A DNA stretch of 10,163 nt, from NCBI GenBank assembly GCA_900769095.1, contig CAAGFH010000092.1, forward strand, positions 1 to 10,163, in the 5' to 3' direction. A program made the position numbers and the translations under genes. This DNA is from Methanobacteriaceae archaeon. GTDB lineage: Archaea > Methanobacteriota > Methanobacteria > Methanobacteriales > Methanobacteriaceae. Below, piece by piece: positions 1 to 7,497 of the stretch. A model generated the notes under the pieces. That model ran no database searches. It was not told the DNA's origin and was given only the letters and a program-made list of their open reading frames with translations. Within the stretch, counting starts at the first letter, position 1. Every line of letters begins with the position of its first letter.

Positions 1-1071
1 AAGTTTGGTAAAACAACTTTATTCAGAGATGTAGTTATTGAAAAATACGGTGATGCGGAAAAAGGACTGTTAGTTGGTTGTGGAGCAGAGATTGGTTACA
101 GTTTATTAGATAACTTAAATACTACTCAGATTGAAACATATAAAGATTTAATTGATTTAAAAAAATGGTTGATTGAGCAAAAAGGAAAAGAGCACGATAT
201 TGAAATGATAGCATTTGATGTTGCTGAAGAATTAATCCCAATGTTTGAAAAAGAAATAATTAGACTTTCAGTAATTGACACTAAGAAGCCTTGTAAATCA
301 GTTAAAAGTGCCTACGGTGGATATAATGCAGGGATTGAAAAAGCGATTGAGTTCATTAAGGATTATTTTAAAGAATTACGACAAGCTGGTTTCGGTGTAT
401 GGATGATTGGTCATACCAAATTTCGTAATATTAAAGAAAAAGGTGCTATTGAAGATGAAGGTTATATGCAATTAACTTCAAATCTACAATCAAACTACGA
501 AGCTGCATTTGGCGATGTATTTGATGTTACATTTACAGGTTATATTGATCGAGAAATCGAAGAAGAGACAGTTGGTGAAGGTGAAAATGAAAAGAAAAAA
601 CGTAGAGCAACTGGAGAAATTAGAAAGCTTTATATGAGAGGTACAACTCTAATTGACGCAGGTGGTCGTTTTGGAATGGACGCTGTTCCTGAATACTTAG
701 TGTTTGATAAGCCTAATATGGCAAAAGATTTTATCGAAACAGTTGAAACAGGTATGAAACTATCTAAAACAGGAGCATTAAACAATAAAGATGTTGTAGT
801 AAAAGAGCCTGTCAAGAAAGAAGTTGTAGTGGAAGATATTCCAGAAGATGACGTGCTTGAGGATGAAGTATCGGTTATTGAAGAAACAATTGAGGATGTA
901 GTAGATGTTGAAAAGAATAAAGAATTGAAATCAAAAATTGCTGGTAAATTTAAAGTAGCTACTTCAGAAAAAAAGGCTCAAGTGAAATCAATTCTAGGTA
1001 AATATGATGCTGCTAAACTAGATGAAACTAAGCCTACACAAATGTTTGAAGAAATTTTAGCAGTACTTTAA
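1..1071 (+). CDS. RecA/Sak4-like P-loop ATPase, 5' partial
   Basis: The reading frame is open from base 1, so the gene begins outside the window; 356 codons are visible. It opens inside a Walker A loop (KFGKTT, visible codons 1-6), and a hydrophobic strand ending in Asp at codon 73 (IAFD) fits Walker B. The following WMIGHTK segment looks like the sensor strand of RecA-like phage ATPases. This is the pattern of phage AAA/Sak4-type ATPases, which act in recombination or annealing and commonly sit in replication modules. After about codon 265 the protein changes to a very acidic, Glu/Val-rich linker followed by a short Lys-rich helical tail, perhaps for partner binding (inference). A TTG at 169 could be mistaken for the start, but translation clearly runs in from upstream and includes the nucleotide-binding loop. 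Family assignment is fairly sure; the exact role is inferred. Confidence 0.8.
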   Translation, partial: KFGKTTLFRDVVIEKYGDAEKGLLVGCGAEIGYSLLDNLNTTQIETYKDLIDLKKWLIEQKGKEHDIEMIAFDVAEELIPMFEKEIIRLSVIDTKKPCKSVKSAYGGYNAGIEKAIEFIKDYFKELRQAGFGVWMIGHTKFRNIKEKGAIEDEGYMQLTSNLQSNYEAAFGDVFDVTFTGYIDREIEEETVGEGENEKKKRRATGEIRKLYMRGTTLIDAGGRFGMDAVPEYLVFDKPNMAKDFIETVETGMKLSKTGALNNKDVVVKEPVKKEVVVEDIPEDDVLEDEVSVIEETIEDVVDVEKNKELKSKIAGKFKVATSEKKAQVKSILGKYDAAKLDETKPTQMFEEILAVL

Positions 1072-1080
1072 TTAATAACT

Positions 1081-1110
1081 TAATAGAGGGGATTCATTTC
1101 CTCTCTATTA
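1081..1110 (+). terminator. intergenic hairpin, weak terminator or processing stem
   Basis: Bases 1081-1092 (TAATAGAGGGGA) pair with 1099-1110 (TCCTCTCTATTA) to give a 12-bp stem with one G-U pair and a 6-base loop. It lies 10 bases after the stop of the ATPase gene and just before the ribosome binding site of the next gene. The downstream T-run is poor (CTTTAAA), so a full Rho-independent terminator is doubtful. Partial attenuation, RNA processing or mRNA 3'-end protection are alternatives. Confidence 0.4.
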
Positions 1111-1130
1111 CTTTAAATGAAGGTGATGTT

Positions 1131-1604
1131 ATGTTAGTCAAATGTAGATGTTGCGGTAACAAAGTTGAAAGAAATGAAGCTTTTAAGATAGTTGTTAAAG
1201 ATAAAAATCATTATTACTGTAATGCAATTGAATTTGAGCAGATTAATATTGAAAAGGAATCCAGGTTAAAAGTAATTGATCTTGTGTTTGAGATTATAGG
1301 AGAAACAACTAATACAAGTGTTTTTAAGGAATTGACTGATATTTCTAAAGTACATGGTTATCAAAAGATGTTGAGTTACATGGAAAGCAATATGGATTAT
1401 TTAAATAAAGCAATGGTTACTTGTTCTGGTAGTAAAGAGTATGGACGAATACGATATTTAATGGCAATTATAAAAAATGAATTAGGTGATTTTGTTGAAA
1501 CAATAACTAAAGAAGATGATGTTGTGGAAGTTGATTTTGTTGAGAATGTAGTTTATACACCAACAAAGAAAAAATCATTTACTGATTACTTAGATGAATA
1601 TTAA
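1131..1604 (+). CDS. small zinc-ribbon phage protein of unknown function
   Basis: A 157-residue protein. The start is an ATG preceded by AAGGTGAT at 1120-1127. The N-terminus has a knuckle-like C5-R-C7-C8-G and a second cysteine at residue 30 (HYYC), which suggests a small zinc-binding domain with His27 or another residue as a further ligand (inference). The remainder is mostly helical and acidic, with no catalytic motif I can recognise, and ends in a Lys-rich patch and an acidic tail. It lies between a recombination-type ATPase and the helicase, 11 bases from the latter, so it is co-transcribed with replication genes. A helicase loader or accessory role is possible from position only. I do not recognise the family. 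Confidence 0.75.
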   Translation: MLVKCRCCGNKVERNEAFKIVVKDKNHYYCNAIEFEQINIEKESRLKVIDLVFEIIGETTNTSVFKELTDISKVHGYQKMLSYMESNMDYLNKAMVTCSGSKEYGRIRYLMAIIKNELGDFVETITKEDDVVEVDFVENVVYTPTKKKSFTDYLDEY

Positions 1605-1615
1605 GAGGTGATTTA

Positions 1616-3181
1616 ATGGCTGATTTCTTATCAGGAGTTAAAGAAAAATATCCGAAAGAACTACTGGAAGGTCGTTTAGGTGTAGAAGGTAACTGTGTAT
1701 TTAGTTTCTGGAAAGACCCTAATCTATATAATGAATATAAGGAAATCAATACTGATAATTTTTTAACCGAAGATGCAAGATTCTACTTTTCACTAGGAAA
1801 ACAAATGAGTAACTTGTATAAAGTGTTTGATGAAGTGTCAGTGGTTTCGTATTTAAATGATAATGAAGTATTGATGAATGGATTTACCGAACGTGGTGGA
1901 TATGATGTAGTTTACAATACAATGGAAATGATCAATTCAAGCAACGTAGAACAATATGTTGATATTTTGAACAGAGAAAACATTCTTTTAAAGCTGAATG
2001 AAGAAGGCTTTAATCTACTAAAAGAAATAGAAATTAATGACAAACAAATTATTCCTTTGAAATTATTAAGAAAAATGAGTGCTGCTGAAACATTACAATT
2101 CTTTGAATCACGTATTTCTAACATTGGAATAAGAGTTAAATCTAATGATATGGAGATTAGTGATCTTGGAATTGAAGATGACTTTGAAGAACAATTGATG
2201 AGTGGAATGTTGATGGGTATTCCTTTTGATATAGGTGGTCACTCAGCAAAAGATAATTCACCAATTTATGCTTCACCTTTACTATCCAACATTTCAATGG
2301 GAATTAATAAGGGGGAATTGACGCTTATAGGTGGCTTTTCTGGTTCGGGTAAAACGTCATTCGCATTTTCAAATACAATCATGCCAATGGTGTTTCGAGG
2401 GGAAAAGGTTTGTATTACGGCCAATGAGCAACGAAAAATAGCTTGGCAGATTCTCTTGATTATTTACACACTGGTTAATCACTTTAAATACTATAAGTTG
2501 ACTAGGAAGAAAGTTAAGGGCGGTCAGTTTAACGATGAAGATAGAAAAATGATAAAACTAGCCAAAGACTACATTAATAAACACTACAAACACAACATTA
2601 AATTTATCAAAACTTTTGACTACAATGTACGAGATATTGTTCGTGAACAAAAACGACTACATTTAAATCATGGATACACAGCGTTTATTTACGACACATT
2701 TAAGGCTGCAGATTCTTCTGACATGGGAGCTGCAAGGGGTTCGATGGTTGAAGATTCAAAAGAACTATTCCAGTTTGCTTCTAAATATAATGTTCCTCAA
2801 ATAATTACTGCACAGTTAGCTACATATTTAGAAAAGACATCATGGTTATCATCTCAATGTTTGGCAAGTAGTAAACAAACTAAGGAAGTTTGTTCTGAAA
2901 TATTCTTGATGAGAAAAGTTGTAAATGAAATTGAACTTGATCCAAAGAGTAAGTTTTTCATTAAACCTTATAAATTGAAAAAGAATGAATCAACTGGCAA
3001 ATGGTTTAAGGATTTCTTCGAGATTGATTATAGCAATGGTGGTCAATTCAGAATCATGTTTGTAGATAAGACTCGTAATGATGAAGATTCTACAGCAATT
3101 CTATATAAGTATGACGGGCACATAAATGTTTGGCATGAACTAGGGTATTGTTCTCCTTCAAGAATTGACTTTTTAAGATAA
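1616..3181 (+). CDS. DnaB-like replicative DNA helicase
   Basis: A 521-residue protein that probably unwinds the replication fork as a hexamer using ATP. The ATG follows AGAGGTGAT at 1604-1612. Residues 1 to about 165 are helical and correspond to a DnaB-type N-terminal region. The RecA-fold motor begins near residue 200. Walker A is G240-FSGS-G245-K246-T247, the Walker B strand ends AFIYD with Asp360, and a DnaB-type motif 3 strand reads IITAQ with Gln400. The order and spacing match DnaB-family helicases, though the overall sequence is phage-like and diverged. It is followed 12 bases later by the primase, the usual helicase-primase pairing. No sign of damage or fusion was seen. Confidence 0.88.
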   Translation: MADFLSGVKEKYPKELLEGRLGVEGNCVFSFWKDPNLYNEYKEINTDNFLTEDARFYFSLGKQMSNLYKVFDEVSVVSYLNDNEVLMNGFTERGGYDVVYNTMEMINSSNVEQYVDILNRENILLKLNEEGFNLLKEIEINDKQIIPLKLLRKMSAAETLQFFESRISNIGIRVKSNDMEISDLGIEDDFEEQLMSGMLMGIPFDIGGHSAKDNSPIYASPLLSNISMGINKGELTLIGGFSGSGKTSFAFSNTIMPMVFRGEKVCITANEQRKIAWQILLIIYTLVNHFKYYKLTRKKVKGGQFNDEDRKMIKLAKDYINKHYKHNIKFIKTFDYNVRDIVREQKRLHLNHGYTAFIYDTFKAADSSDMGAARGSMVEDSKELFQFASKYNVPQIITAQLATYLEKTSWLSSQCLASSKQTKEVCSEIFLMRKVVNEIELDPKSKFFIKPYKLKKNESTGKWFKDFFEIDYSNGGQFRIMFVDKTRNDEDSTAILYKYDGHINVWHELGYCSPSRIDFLR

Positions 3182-3193
3182 GGATGAAGCCAA

Positions 3194-4204
3194 ATGATTG
3201 AATTAAAAAAGAAGTTGATGAACAATCCTGAAAAAATAGAATCCTTATTACTTGAATATGATTTTCATAATGTGAAGTCTGGTACTTCTGAAATAAGATG
3301 TGCGATAGACGAAGATGGAAATAGTACATCTATAAGAATTAAATTAAATGAAAGACTCACTTCAAATGACTTTGCAAGAGATTTTCATGGTGATTTATTT
3401 AGCTTAATAATGAACTGTAAAGATGTTGGGTTAAAAGAAATCATCTCCAGTGTAAAAGAGTTGTTGGGCTTGAATTACATAGAATTTAATAAACCAAAAA
3501 AGATATTTGGGGGATTTTATGACAACTTTAAAACCAGAAATAAAGGTGTTTCAGAGTTAAAGAAATACAGTGATGATATTATGGGAAGCTATTTAAATAA
3601 ATACAATACATTGTTTTTGAGAGACAATATTAGCTTTGAAACACAAAAGAAATTCAAAGTTGGCGTAGACCATTCAACATCAAGAATTACCGTTCCTTGG
3701 TATAACGTTGAAGGTGATCTTGTAGGAATTGAAGGACGGTATATGGGTGACTATGAAAAAGACGAAGTTCCTAAATGGTTCCCAATCATTAGCTTCGCTA
3801 AGAGCCAGGTATTGTTTGGTTACAATATTAATTATGAACATCTGCAAGGATGTGATGATATTTACGTTGGTGAATCATCTAAATTCTGTATGCAGCTTGA
3901 TTCAATGGGCGTACATAACTCAGTGGCCTTGGGTGGAAGTGCAATACATAATCAACAAATTAAGCAATTATCATGGTTAAATCCTAAACGAATTATACTT
4001 TGTTTGGATGAAGGTTTGGAAGAAGAATACATACTTAAACAAGTGAATAAAGCGAAAGTTCTTTTGAAATTCTTTGATATTAAAATTGGATATGTATTTG
4101 ATGGTGAAAATGAAATGGTCAGAAAAGATAGTAAATGTTCACCTTCTGATTTAGGATTAGATACTTTTAATGAATTAATAACTAATTATGTGAAATGGGG
4201 ATGA
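3194..4204 (+). CDS. DnaG-like DNA primase (TOPRIM)
   Basis: A 336-residue protein predicted to make RNA primers for the polymerase. The start is the ATG after AAGGATGA (3180-3187). Residues about 20-73 line up with the CHC2 zinc-binding region of DnaG, ending with the typical GDLFSLIM (66-73), but only Cys36 of the usual zinc ligands remains. The core around residues 157-215 has the RITVPWYN...GxEGRYM and KSQVLFGYN strands of the DnaG catalytic core. The TOPRIM domain shows the acidic E227 in VGESSKF and a D272-E273-G274 loop at the end of a hydrophobic strand, followed by a conserved-looking SPSDLG segment. The second Asp of the usual DxD is absent, with E273 or E276 possibly replacing it. 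It sits directly downstream of the helicase, supporting the assignment. Confidence 0.87.
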   Translation: MIELKKKLMNNPEKIESLLLEYDFHNVKSGTSEIRCAIDEDGNSTSIRIKLNERLTSNDFARDFHGDLFSLIMNCKDVGLKEIISSVKELLGLNYIEFNKPKKIFGGFYDNFKTRNKGVSELKKYSDDIMGSYLNKYNTLFLRDNISFETQKKFKVGVDHSTSRITVPWYNVEGDLVGIEGRYMGDYEKDEVPKWFPIISFAKSQVLFGYNINYEHLQGCDDIYVGESSKFCMQLDSMGVHNSVALGGSAIHNQQIKQLSWLNPKRIILCLDEGLEEEYILKQVNKAKVLLKFFDIKIGYVFDGENEMVRKDSKCSPSDLGLDTFNELITNYVKWG

Positions 4205-4226
4205 TTGTTTGGGGAAAGAGATTGAA

Positions 4227-4976
4227 ATGATAGGGAAAAAGTTTGGTAAGTTACTCGTTCTTGAATTATCAGAGTACAGAGGTAAAAATAATCGAGACAA
4301 ATATTATATTTGCCAATGTGATTGTGGAGAAGTAATGCGAGCATTAGGTACAGCATTGCGAAGAAAAGAAAGACCTACTTTAAACTGTAAGAAGTGTGGA
4401 AATAAAAAGAAAGAAAAGCATGGAATGGTTGGTAGTAGGTTATATAAAATTTGGGATGGCATGAAGCAACGTTGTTTGAATGAAAATGATGTTAGTTATC
4501 ATTATTATGGAGGAAGAGGTGTTAAAATTTGTGATGAATGGTTGGATGAAAAAGTAGGGATGTTAAATTTTAAAGACTGGTCATTAACCAATGGATACAA
4601 TGAATCGTTAACTATTGATCGAATAAATAATAACGGGGACTATGAACCTAGTAATTGTAGATGGGTGGACATGAAGGTTCAAGCGAATAATAAGTCAATT
4701 AATAAATTAATTACATATAAAGGTGTTACTAAAACGCTGTCACAATGGGCTGAAGAATACAACGTCCCATATGTAACGTTTGTTAAAAGGATTAATTATG
4801 GTTGGGACATTGAAAGAGCTTTGAATGACGAAGTTACTCAAAAAAGAAAGAAATTAATAGAAATTGAAGGTAATTTTTATACATATGAACAGCTTGGTGA
4901 AATGTGTGGAGTGACTGCTCACACTATAGTGAATAGATATTATAGGGGAAAAAGAGGAAAAGAATTAATTCTTTGA
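4227..4976 (+). CDS. free-standing HNH homing endonuclease
   Basis: 249 residues from the ATG at 4227, chosen because GGGGAAAGAG lies just upstream and because the protein then begins MIGKKFGKLLVLE, the usual N-terminus of this family; a TTG at 4209 would add six residues. A zinc-finger-like region has C29, C31, C33, C54 and C57. The central signature is LYKIWDGMKQRC (72-83), YYGGRGVKICDEW (93-105) and SLTIDRINNN...PSNCRW (127-146), typical of phage HNH nucleases in which the first His is replaced by the DR pair. Residues about 161-199 (ITYKGVTKTLSQWAEEY...GWDIERAL) form a DNA-binding repeat often found in these proteins, and a second helix-turn-helix-like segment follows. No intron surrounds it. 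It is wedged between primase and nuclease genes, so it probably spreads by cutting phages that lack it (inference). Confidence 0.9.
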   Translation: MIGKKFGKLLVLELSEYRGKNNRDKYYICQCDCGEVMRALGTALRRKERPTLNCKKCGNKKKEKHGMVGSRLYKIWDGMKQRCLNENDVSYHYYGGRGVKICDEWLDEKVGMLNFKDWSLTNGYNESLTIDRINNNGDYEPSNCRWVDMKVQANNKSINKLITYKGVTKTLSQWAEEYNVPYVTFVKRINYGWDIERALNDEVTQKRKKLIEIEGNFYTYEQLGEMCGVTAHTIVNRYYRGKRGKELIL

Positions 4977-4980
4977 GAGG
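4975..4980 (+). promoter_or_regulatory. ribosome binding site deciding the nuclease start
   Basis: GAGAGG at 4975-4980 abuts the in-frame ATG at 4981 with no spacer but stands 9 bases before the ATG at 4990. The second ATG is therefore preferred. The primase gene has the same GGATGAAGC context (3182-3190) before its start, where the ATG inside that string is likewise part of the leader. Confidence 0.6.
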
Positions 4981-4989
4981 ATGAAGCTG

Positions 4990-5796
4990 ATGAATAATGA
5001 AAAATTTAGCTTTTCTAAACTGGAAACTTACAACAATTGTAAAAGGCTTTACTACTACAATTATATATTGAAAGAAAGATCGGGAGAAAATATATATTCT
5101 TATTGTGGTTCGTGCTGCCATGAGCTTACTCAAGCAATTATACAAGAACAAGAGACAAATGAATCAGCTTTACAAAAGTTCCTTGAAGCAGTTGATGATG
5201 CCGATATGCTTGGCTTGGACTGGATAAGTGAGAATGTAAAGAATAATTATGTAGAATGTATCACTCATTTCTTTGAAAATTATACTCCGTTCAGAAATGA
5301 TACTATTCGAATTGAAGATTATTTTGAGATTGATATTAATGGAGTAATTCTACGAGGTTATATTGATTTATGGTATAGAATTGGAAATGACATTTACATA
5401 ATTGATTTGAAAACGAGTAGTAAGTTCAGTAAAAAAGACCTTCCTAAAAAAAGTAGACAGTTAATAATATATGCAATAGCTTTAAAAGAGAAATATCCTG
5501 AATACAATATAATCTTACAATTCAACATGATGAAGTATGCTCTGAATAAAAGGGGAACTTTAAAGGAACGTAATAAATTTGATTTGTTTGATGATTTTGA
5601 GGATGCAATAGTGGTTGTAGATGTGACTGAGGAAAGTATTAATGAAACTCGTGAATATGTGAGTAATACTGTAAAAGAAATTAATAGTATTGATAAAGAA
5701 GACATAAAAAACTGGACTATGGATAATGATCCAAAGAAAGACTTCTTTTGTAAAAACTTGTGTAGCCATAGGATGAAGTGTTTACAATTTAAGTGA
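4990..5796 (+). CDS. RecB/Cas4-like PD-(D/E)XK nuclease with Fe-S cysteines
   Basis: 268 residues from the ATG at 4990; an in-frame ATG at 4981 would add three residues but has no spacer to the ribosome binding site. The N-terminus FSFSKLETYNNCKRLYYYNYI-like segment is typical of the Cas4/AddB/RecB nuclease group. Catalytic residues are visible as D126 (GYIDLW) and D139-L-K141 (IIDLKTSS), the PD-(D/E)XK core. C17 with C254, C258 and C264 (C-x3-C-x5-C at the C-terminus) fits the four-cysteine arrangement that holds a 4Fe-4S cluster in this group. The likely role is an exonuclease processing DNA ends in replication or recombination. No other cas genes are near, so a CRISPR adaptation role is not indicated. 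The stop is 13 bases before the polymerase start. Confidence 0.85.
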   Translation: MNNEKFSFSKLETYNNCKRLYYYNYILKERSGENIYSYCGSCCHELTQAIIQEQETNESALQKFLEAVDDADMLGLDWISENVKNNYVECITHFFENYTPFRNDTIRIEDYFEIDINGVILRGYIDLWYRIGNDIYIIDLKTSSKFSKKDLPKKSRQLIIYAIALKEKYPEYNIILQFNMMKYALNKRGTLKERNKFDLFDDFEDAIVVVDVTEESINETREYVSNTVKEINSIDKEDIKNWTMDNDPKKDFFCKNLCSHRMKCLQFK

Positions 5797-5800
5797 GGTG
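5795..5800 (+). promoter_or_regulatory. ribosome binding site deciding the polymerase start
   Basis: GAGGTG at 5795-5800 overlaps the GTG at 5798, is only 3 bases from the ATG at 5804, and is 9 bases from the ATG at 5810. The last is the best-spaced start and gives MNKKRLLAFDFE. Part of the site overlaps the end of the nuclease gene, so the two genes are probably translationally linked. Confidence 0.55.
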
Positions 5801-5809
5801 GGCATGTGG

Positions 5810-6659
5810 ATGAACAAAAAAAGACTCTTAGCATTTGACTTTGAGGTATTAAGTAAATTGAAGTTAGAAGAAACAGGTCATTCTTATTGGGCAGTTGTTA
5901 TCATCGACATTGAAAGTAATAAGGGTAAAATAATAAAGAATGATGTAGAAGAATTAAAACGATTCTATAATGCAACTAAAAATGACATTTACATAAGTTA
6001 CAATGGTCGTAACTATGATTTATACATATTAAAAGGTTTACTCTTAGGGATGGACGCTGGTTATATAAATGATCAGTTAATAGTACATAAGAAAAAAGGA
6101 TATCAGATTGTAAGAGATGCTTATAAAATTCCATTGAATCACTTTGATTGTTCAACAGGCTTTCATGGTTTAAAACAGTTAGAGGGATTCATGGGAAGTG
6201 AAATTAAAGAGTCAGATGTCCCTTTTGACATTGATAGACCGTTGACACAAGAAGAAGAAAATGAATTGTTGAGATACTGTATTCATGATGTTAGAGAAAC
6301 CATCAAGGTGTTTAAATCACGTATGGTTGAATATGAAGCACAATTATCAATCATTGAAGCGTTTGATCTGGATATGAAATACTTTAATAAAACAAAAGCA
6401 CAGCTAGCAGCTACGGTAATGGGAGCAGAGAAATATCCACCGCAAAATGATGAATTTGATTTAAGGTTTCCAGACACATTAGTATTAGATAAATATAGTC
6501 ATATAATTGACTGGTACAATGATGATGAAAATAAAAATTATAAAAGTAAGTTGAAATTCAATACTAAAGATTGTGAAGTTATTCTTGGTTATGGTGGTGC
6601 TCATGGTGCTATTCCTAACTTTCATAAAGAAGGAATTATACTATGCGGTGATGTTGCCT
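5810..6659 (+). CDS. family B DNA polymerase, exon 1 (exonuclease domain and start of motif A)
   Basis: This exon encodes residues 1-283 and the first base of codon 284 of a 596-residue replicative DNA polymerase. It contains the 3'-5' proofreading exonuclease. Exo I is D10-F-E12 (AFDFE), Exo II is N65-GRNY-D70, and Exo III is Y156-CIH-D160. GYGGAHGAIPN before the junction matches the YxGG-type linker between the exonuclease and polymerase domains. The exon ends just after GDVA, the first part of motif A with catalytic Asp281. Without splicing, translation would add only Leu-Thr and stop at 6665-6667, giving a 285-residue exonuclease-only protein. Start choice: the ATG at 5810 has the best-spaced ribosome binding site, although a GTG at 5798 and an ATG at 5804 are in frame. 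Joined to bases 7560-8500. Confidence 0.9.
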
Positions 6660-6675
6660 TAACTTAGTGGGGCAA
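6654..6675 (+). other. intron P1 helix and 5' splice site
   Basis: Exon bases 6654-6659 (TTGCCT) pair with guide bases 6670-6675 (GGGCAA) in six pairs, the last being the T6659-G6670 wobble that marks the cleavage point. The 10-base loop includes the in-frame TAG at 6665-6667 that ends translation of unspliced RNA. Confidence 0.85.
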
Positions 6676-6833
6676 TTAAAATTCTTTGAACGTTACCAAC
6701 GGTGTAAAAATAACGCTGAGTTTGAGTAGGAAATGACTCATTAATATTTTTGCTAACTGGGAAACCCTCCAAATGTCATACGGGTAATCCAGTGCTAAGA
6801 CTATATCTCCATTTAAAATGTAAATTAATAATT

Positions 6834-6842
6834 AGGAGGTGA
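6834..6842 (+). promoter_or_regulatory. strong ribosome binding site of the intron-encoded nuclease
   Basis: AGGAGGTGA at 6834-6842 is close to an ideal Shine-Dalgarno sequence and stands 5 bases before a TTG at 6848. A GTG at 6839 overlaps the site itself and so is unlikely to be the start. Confidence 0.7.
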
Positions 6843-6847
6843 ATTAT

Positions 6848-7453
6848 TTGAGGAGAGGAATCATTGGAGTTTATAAAATAAGAAATATATTAAATGATAA
6901 ATTTTACATAGGATCAAGTGTTGATGTTACTTCAAGATTTTCATTACATATGGGAAGAGATGCTAGAAGATATCCTGAACATCCTTTTTATAAAGAAGTT
7001 CATGAATATGGTAGGGAAAATTTTGAATTTACACTTCTAGAAGAATGTGAGAGAGAAAAATTAATAGAAAGAGAACAGTATTATTATGACTTGTTGAAAC
7101 CTCAATATAATAAAGTTAGACCAACAGAAAACAATTTTATATATGAAGAGGTTAGGAAGAAAGCTAGTCAAAATTCTAACACTCCATATCATATTGAGAA
7201 AAGGAAAGAGTTATACAACAGTCCGAAATATAAGGATTATTTTCGAAAAGTGCATGTTGATAAAATGAAACCAGTCGAAATGATTAGGGATGAGTTAGTG
7301 ATTAAAACCTTTATCAGCATGCAAGAGGCTTCCAGATACATTACTGAAAATACAGACTTCAAAGGTAAAAATAAAACAAGTAAAATTAAAGCGGTTTGTG
7401 ATGGAGAAAGAAAAACAGCTTACGGTTTTGAATGGAGATATAGTAAAGTCTAG
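6848..7453 (+). CDS. intron-encoded GIY-YIG homing endonuclease
   Basis: 201 residues from the TTG at 6848, which is correctly spaced from AGGAGGTGA. The N-terminal catalytic domain shows G7-V-Y9 (the GIY strand), F19-Y-I-G22-S-S (the YIG strand), R30 in the following helix, and E76 with N88 in REQYYYDLLKPQYN, the positions of the catalytic residues in the I-TevI type nuclease. The C-terminal part, from about residue 147 (IKTFISMQEASRYI ... KAVCDGERKTAYGFEWRY), matches the IENR1/NUMOD-type DNA-binding repeat of intron-encoded nucleases. The gene lies wholly inside the group I intron. Its predicted role is to cut polymerase genes lacking the intron so that the intron is copied in (family knowledge plus inference). 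Arginine codons are almost all AGA/AGG, with one CGA, unlike the more mixed use in the polymerase exons, consistent with a separate origin. Confidence 0.9.
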   Translation: MRRGIIGVYKIRNILNDKFYIGSSVDVTSRFSLHMGRDARRYPEHPFYKEVHEYGRENFEFTLLEECEREKLIEREQYYYDLLKPQYNKVRPTENNFIYEEVRKKASQNSNTPYHIEKRKELYNSPKYKDYFRKVHVDKMKPVEMIRDELVIKTFISMQEASRYITENTDFKGKNKTSKIKAVCDGERKTAYGFEWRYSKV

Positions 7454-7474
7454 AGACTATCCCTTATGGGAGTA

Positions 7475-7497
7475 CACTAACTATTGGTACGTTAGTG
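7475..7497 (+). other. intron P8-like hairpin
   Basis: CACTAAC (7475-7481) and GTTAGTG (7491-7497) form a perfect 7-bp stem with a 9-base loop between the nuclease stop and the P7 3' strand, where P8 is expected in a group I core. A smaller TCCC/GGGA stem lies just upstream at 7460-7471. Confidence 0.6.

Noticed and set aside
3729..3980. An 83-codon plus-strand frame inside the primase
   Set aside because: It overlaps the conserved primase core and has no ribosome binding site; it is a shadow frame.
4990..5796. CRISPR-Cas adaptation gene (Cas4) as part of a CRISPR locus
   Set aside because: No repeat array and no cas1, cas2 or effector genes are present; phage replication nucleases share this fold.
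3043..5834. Minus-strand open frames of 60-146 codons (3043-3225, 3090-3329, 4924-5151, 5394-5834 and similar)
   Set aside because: They lie opposite well-supported genes, lack ribosome binding sites and have Phe/Leu/Ser-rich compositions typical of the reverse of AT-rich coding DNA.
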